From the NCBI GenBank assembly GCA_023136395.1, contig JAGLRI010000063.1, positions 1-7,219 of the forward strand: a DNA stretch of 7,219 bases. Reading direction: 5' to 3'. Below, in pieces: positions 5,241-7,219 of the stretch. The notes beneath the pieces were generated by a model, which did not search any database, had not been told where the DNA came from, and saw only the letters and a list, made by a program, of their open reading frames with translations. Source of the stretch: Candidatus Bathyarchaeota archaeon (GTDB taxonomy: Archaea > Thermoproteota > Bathyarchaeia > Bathyarchaeales > Bathyarchaeaceae). The first letter of the stretch is position 1. Every line of letters starts with the position of its first letter. Position numbers and translations under genes: made by a program.

Positions 5241-5573
5241 ATGAGTATGATTGTTTGTCCTCTTTGCGGAAAGAGCAATGTCCTTGAACGCTTTAATCCT
5301 TCAGACTATGAACTAGATATTTACGTATATGAAGTCCACGGTCTTGGAAGGGGTAGAGGCTTCAGGTCGGGTCCTCGAAGAAGCATTTTAGGCGACGATG
5401 AGATTACACCTCTCATAAAAAACAGGGTTTTAGACCTCGTCCAGATGTTAATCGATAATAATTACTTAACAGTACACGACCTAAAAGGTGAACTAGAGTT
5501 TGATGAGGAAGCTGAAGACGAAAATAAAAAAGAAACCCTAAAAAATTTCAGACTTGACGAGAACGTATCGTAA
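5241..5573 (+). CDS. small CPxCG zinc-binding orphan protein
   Basis: A complete 110-residue gene of unrecognised family. CPLCG at residues 6-10 is a zinc-knuckle half. No second CxxC pair follows, so the protein would need another ligand source or a partner chain to bind zinc. A basic, Gly-rich segment GLGRGRGFRSGPRR (34-47) suggests nucleic-acid contact. Residues about 53-80 look helical (EITPLIKNRVLDLVQMLIDN), and the C-terminus (about 82-110) is strongly acidic. A short leader with GTGAT precedes the ATG at 5241. A second in-frame ATG at 5247 would keep the knuckle. There is no signal peptide or membrane segment. Context gives no clear partner: the purine-rich block lies before it and a coiled-coil gene follows. 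A small regulator or adaptor is possible but not shown. Confidence 0.7.
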   Translation: MSMIVCPLCGKSNVLERFNPSDYELDIYVYEVHGLGRGRGFRSGPRRSILGDDEITPLIKNRVLDLVQMLIDNNYLTVHDLKGELEFDEEAEDENKKETLKNFRLDENVS

Positions 5574-5658
5574 ATCACTTTCCCAACATTAATTAATCTT
5601 TCAATTTGTAGAGTACCTTAAACTAAAACTGTGTTTTCATTCTTTGAACATGGTCTAG

Positions 5659-5670
5659 TTAGCTAGCTAA
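5659..5670. repeat. TAGC palindrome, copy 5 (TTAGCTAGCTAA)
   Basis: A perfect 12-base palindrome identical to copy 2. It is the first of three copies in a 60-base stretch between the zinc-binding orphan and the coiled-coil gene. Confidence 0.75.
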
Positions 5671-5688
5671 AAGATTATGGTGTAGAAA

Positions 5689-5698
5689 GCTAGCTAGC
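5689..5698. repeat. TAGC palindrome, copy 6 (GCTAGCTAGC)
   Basis: A perfect 10-base palindrome in the other register, as in copy 4. Its centre lies 29 bases after that of copy 5. Confidence 0.75.
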
Positions 5699-5708
5699 AT
5701 TGATAAAG

Positions 5709-5718
5709 TAGCTAGCTA
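5709..5718. repeat. TAGC palindrome, copy 7 (TAGCTAGCTA)
   Basis: A perfect 10-base palindrome whose centre lies 20 bases after that of copy 6 and about 40 bases upstream of the TATA-like box of the coiled-coil gene. Confidence 0.75.
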
Positions 5719-5747
5719 AATCTTCATTCAGCCCGCGCTAACGTACA

Positions 5748-5758
5748 TATTTTTAATT
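5748..5758 (+). promoter_or_regulatory. TATA-like box of the coiled-coil gene
   Basis: TATTTTTAATT would start transcription near 5779 and give a leader of about 39 bases that contains the G7 run. It is the best TATA-like sequence in the spacer. Confidence 0.45.
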
Positions 5759-5803
5759 CAAAGAGTGCTTAGTCTATTTTGAAACGAACATGTAATAGGA
5801 CTT

Positions 5804-5810
5804 GGGGGGG
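5804..5810 (+). promoter_or_regulatory. G7 run / ribosome-binding site before a GTG start
   Basis: Seven consecutive G lie seven bases upstream of the GTG at 5818, with GAAGG between. The purine-rich tract fits a Shine-Dalgarno role and supports the GTG start. A homopolymer of this length is also prone to slippage, which would alter the leader rather than the reading frame. Confidence 0.45.
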
Positions 5811-5817
5811 TTGAAGG

Positions 5818-6135
5818 GTGAGTCCATTCTTCGTTAGAGCATCAAAGTATGAGGAAATACGCCATGAATCAGATAGATTAAGGGTGAGAATTAATCAATT
5901 AACTGCCGAAATGAGTTCTCTTAAGAAGTTGAACGCTGAGTTGAGGAACAATAATGAAGAGTGTAGAAAGAAAGTTCTCCAGTCGCAGGCGCACGCGCAG
6001 GAGAGGCATAGACTTAGGAACTCTATTGAGGTTCTGGAGAAAGAGAGAGAAGTATTAAAGAAGACTATTGAACGCCTCGTTAATATCGTGAAGAAAAAAT
6101 CTAAAAAAGAGAGAAAGGGTCTAGCTAGCTATTAA
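5818..6135 (+). CDS. small coiled-coil protein of unknown function
   Basis: A 105-residue gene starting at GTG, the first start after an in-frame TGA at 5812, and preceded by a G-rich ribosome-binding tract. Residues about 10-95 form a nearly uninterrupted heptad pattern rich in Glu, Lys, Arg and Leu (for example RLRVRINQLTAEMSSLKKL, 21-39, and IEVLEKEREVLKKTIERLV, 70-88), as in an elongated coiled coil. A Lys-rich tail (KKKSKKERKG) follows. The final residues LASY are encoded by a TAGC palindrome that runs almost to the stop codon, so the repeat has supplied the C-terminus. There is no catalytic motif, signal peptide or membrane segment. It may oligomerise or act as a structural adaptor; similarity searches will be confounded by generic coiled-coil matches. 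Confidence 0.7.
   Translation: MSPFFVRASKYEEIRHESDRLRVRINQLTAEMSSLKKLNAELRNNNEECRKKVLQSQAHAQERHRLRNSIEVLEKEREVLKKTIERLVNIVKKKSKKERKGLASY
6122..6131. repeat. TAGC palindrome, copy 8, inside the coiled-coil gene end
   Basis: TAGCTAGCTA covers codons for the last residues of the coiled-coil protein and ends one base before its TAA. It is the only copy that overlaps a coding region. Confidence 0.75.
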
Positions 6136-6137
6136 CG

Positions 6138-6178
6138 GTTGAATCAACTGCTTTTAAAGCTTTTTCTCATACTTTTTT
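6138..6178 (+). terminator. double-hairpin T-run terminator between convergent genes
   Basis: GTTGA-A-TCAAC (6138-6148) and GCTTT-T-AAAGC (6150-6160) are consecutive short inverted repeats, followed by T5 (6161-6165) and T6 (6173-6178). They begin three bases after the coiled-coil stop codon. The element fits a plus-strand terminator. Loops of one base would open to several in RNA. Confidence 0.5.
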
Positions 6179-6286
6179 CAACTATTTAGTAACGAAGAAA
6201 TTGACTGGTATTTCGTTAGGTGAAAAACTGTTGTTTGAGAAAGTATTTGTGTCTGCACGTGAGGAATGGGAGATTGAAGAAGGGAT

Positions 6287-7219
6287 TTAGAGTTTGATTG
6301 CTCTGCATTTTGCTGCGGATTTTATTGCAGCCTCAGCAATTTGGAGCGCTTTTAAACCATCGATGCCCGTGACTAATGGTTCTTTATCGTTTATTACGCA
6401 ATTTGCAAAGTGTTGCAGTTCCAATTTGAGAGGTTCTTTCCATTCTTGTCGGTGGGTTAAGCTCTGCCCTGCAATCTCCATAGTGATTTCTTGGGTGATG
6501 TAGCTTAGGCTGATTATGGCTTCGCTTCCTGTCACTAACAAGTTACGGATTTTATATGGGGTTAACCAGTTTGCTTCGATAAACGCTGTTTTCCCATCCT
6601 CAAATGTGAGCATTATTTGGGCGTAGTCCTCAAATTTTTTGTGTCTCAGATTACCTATCTGCGCGTAAACGGCTATAGGATCTTTATCAAATATGTATCT
6701 CATGATGTCGATATCGTGGATGGCGGTGTCCTTCACGACTCCTATATCGCCTATTCTTTCAGGCCACTGTGAAACTCTTCGTGCGGTAGCGGAGACAAGA
6801 GTACCTATTTTCCCAGCTTCAATTTCGCGCTTTGCATATTGAACGCCGGGGTTAAACCTCTCAATAAAGCCTACCATAAGTTTCAGATCATTCTTCTCAG
6901 TTGCATCAACAATTTTTCTAGCTTGTCGAACCGTGTTTGCTATGGGTTTTTCAACAAGTAGATGTTTTCCAGCTTTTATCGCTTTTTTAGCTTCTGCAGC
7001 ATGGGTTGTTGTCCACGTACATATGCTTACGGCGTCAATGTCTCCTCTCTTTAACATTTTTCCACTGTCTTTGTATGCGTCAACACCAAATTTTTCTGCT
7101 ATATTTTCTGTTAGTTCTGAATTTATATCGCAGACAGCCTTAAGTTCTGTATTAGGTAACTCGCTAAAAACTCTGGCGTGATTTCGTCCCCAGAAACCTA
7201 CACCTATAACGGCAACACC
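6287..7219 (-). CDS. GFO/IDH/MocA NAD(P)-dependent sugar dehydrogenase, probable UDP-GlcNAc 3-dehydrogenase type (start beyond right edge)
   Basis: The open frame covers 310 codons plus a stop and continues off the right edge. Only the first few residues are likely missing, since the Rossmann loop GVAVIGVGFWGRNHARVF is the first visible segment. An internal ATG at 7057 is not the start, because it would delete this loop. VEKP (near residues 91-94 of the visible part) contains the conserved catalytic Lys. GFIERFNPGV, RRVSQWPERIGDIGVVKD and AIHDIDIMRY match the archaeal group that includes the UDP-N-acetylglucosamine 3-dehydrogenase of Methanococcus, which starts synthesis of 3-amino sugars for glycans. 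Substrate assignment is inference. An aminotransferase or acetyltransferase gene beyond the edge would support it. The gene is cytoplasmic in character and convergent with the coiled-coil gene. Confidence 0.85.
   Translation of the reverse strand, partial: GVAVIGVGFWGRNHARVFSELPNTELKAVCDINSELTENIAEKFGVDAYKDSGKMLKRGDIDAVSICTWTTTHAAEAKKAIKAGKHLLVEKPIANTVRQARKIVDATEKNDLKLMVGFIERFNPGVQYAKREIEAGKIGTLVSATARRVSQWPERIGDIGVVKDTAIHDIDIMRYIFDKDPIAVYAQIGNLRHKKFEDYAQIMLTFEDGKTAFIEANWLTPYKIRNLLVTGSEAIISLSYITQEITMEIAGQSLTHRQEWKEPLKLELQHFANCVINDKEPLVTGIDGLKALQIAEAAIKSAAKCRAIKL

Noticed and set aside
4978..5244. Read-through of the TAG at 4978 (for example as pyrrolysine) giving a longer ORF that ends in an ATGA overlap with the next gene
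   Set aside because: The frame stays open mainly because the block lacks T, so stops are rare. The downstream part is in a different frame from the homologous repeat copy and would run through the TATA box of the next gene. No tRNA-Pyl or Pyl genes are in the window.
5116..5244. 42-codon ORF (ATG at 5116) overlapping the next start codon by ATGA
   Set aside because: It has no Shine-Dalgarno, is a low-complexity basic product from the purine-rich block, and overlaps a good promoter for the 5241 gene.
4494..5820. A transposon or integrated element bounded by the TAGC palindromes
   Set aside because: No transposase or integrase, no terminal inverted repeat pair with target duplication, and the palindromes occur well outside this interval as well.
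6287..7057. Oxidoreductase starting at the ATG at 7057
   Set aside because: The frame continues upstream to the window edge and encodes the Rossmann GxGxxG loop, which the family requires, so this ATG is internal.

Overview
The window looks like a stretch of archaeal chromosome, of moderate to low GC by eye. Start sites are preceded by GGTGATC-, GGAG- or G-run-type Shine-Dalgarno elements or by almost no leader. AT-rich TATA-like boxes lie about 25-50 bases upstream of several genes, and candidate terminators are T-runs. Gene content agrees: a GH57 amylase next to a nucleotidyltransferase with a GGxATR signature, and an archaeal-type UDP-GlcNAc 3-dehydrogenase-like oxidoreductase. I cannot place the organism more precisely than an archaeon. 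A TACK-type or Bathyarchaeia-like lineage is a guess.

Layout. Positions 1-723 (minus) hold the N-terminal half of a GH57 amylase that runs off the left edge. Positions 883-2160 (minus) encode a complete sugar-1-phosphate nucleotidyltransferase with a C-terminal left-handed beta-helix. Together these suggest storage-polysaccharide or nucleotide-sugar metabolism. A palindrome-rich spacer (2161-2305) separates them from an AT-rich orphan gene (2306-2863, minus). A divergent promoter region follows, then a plus-strand gene with terpenoid-cyclase-toroid-like motifs (2993-3667) and a HAD phosphatase (3798-4493). Positions 4494-5240 form a 747-base gene-poor interval holding an orphan TATA promoter with a possible short transcript, several hairpins and a strikingly T-poor, purine-rich repeat block. 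Then come a CPxCG zinc-binding orphan (5241-5573), a palindrome-rich spacer and a small coiled-coil protein (5818-6135). A double-hairpin, T-run convergent terminator separates this from a nearly complete GFO/IDH/MocA oxidoreductase (6287-7219, minus) that runs off the right edge.

The strongest unexplained signal is a dispersed palindrome built on (TAGC)n, with the forms TTAGCTAGCTAA, TAGCTAGCTA and GCTAGCTAGC. It occurs eight times, seven in spacers and once at the very end of a gene. The second is the purine-rich block, which contains a diverged 146-base-offset duplication and a possible 41-residue Lys-rich micro-ORF. The sugar enzymes at the two ends are recognisable. The four genes between them other than the HAD phosphatase are orphans or weakly typed, so the middle reads as an accessory region. 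I see no defence system, CRISPR array, transposase, tRNA or rRNA.
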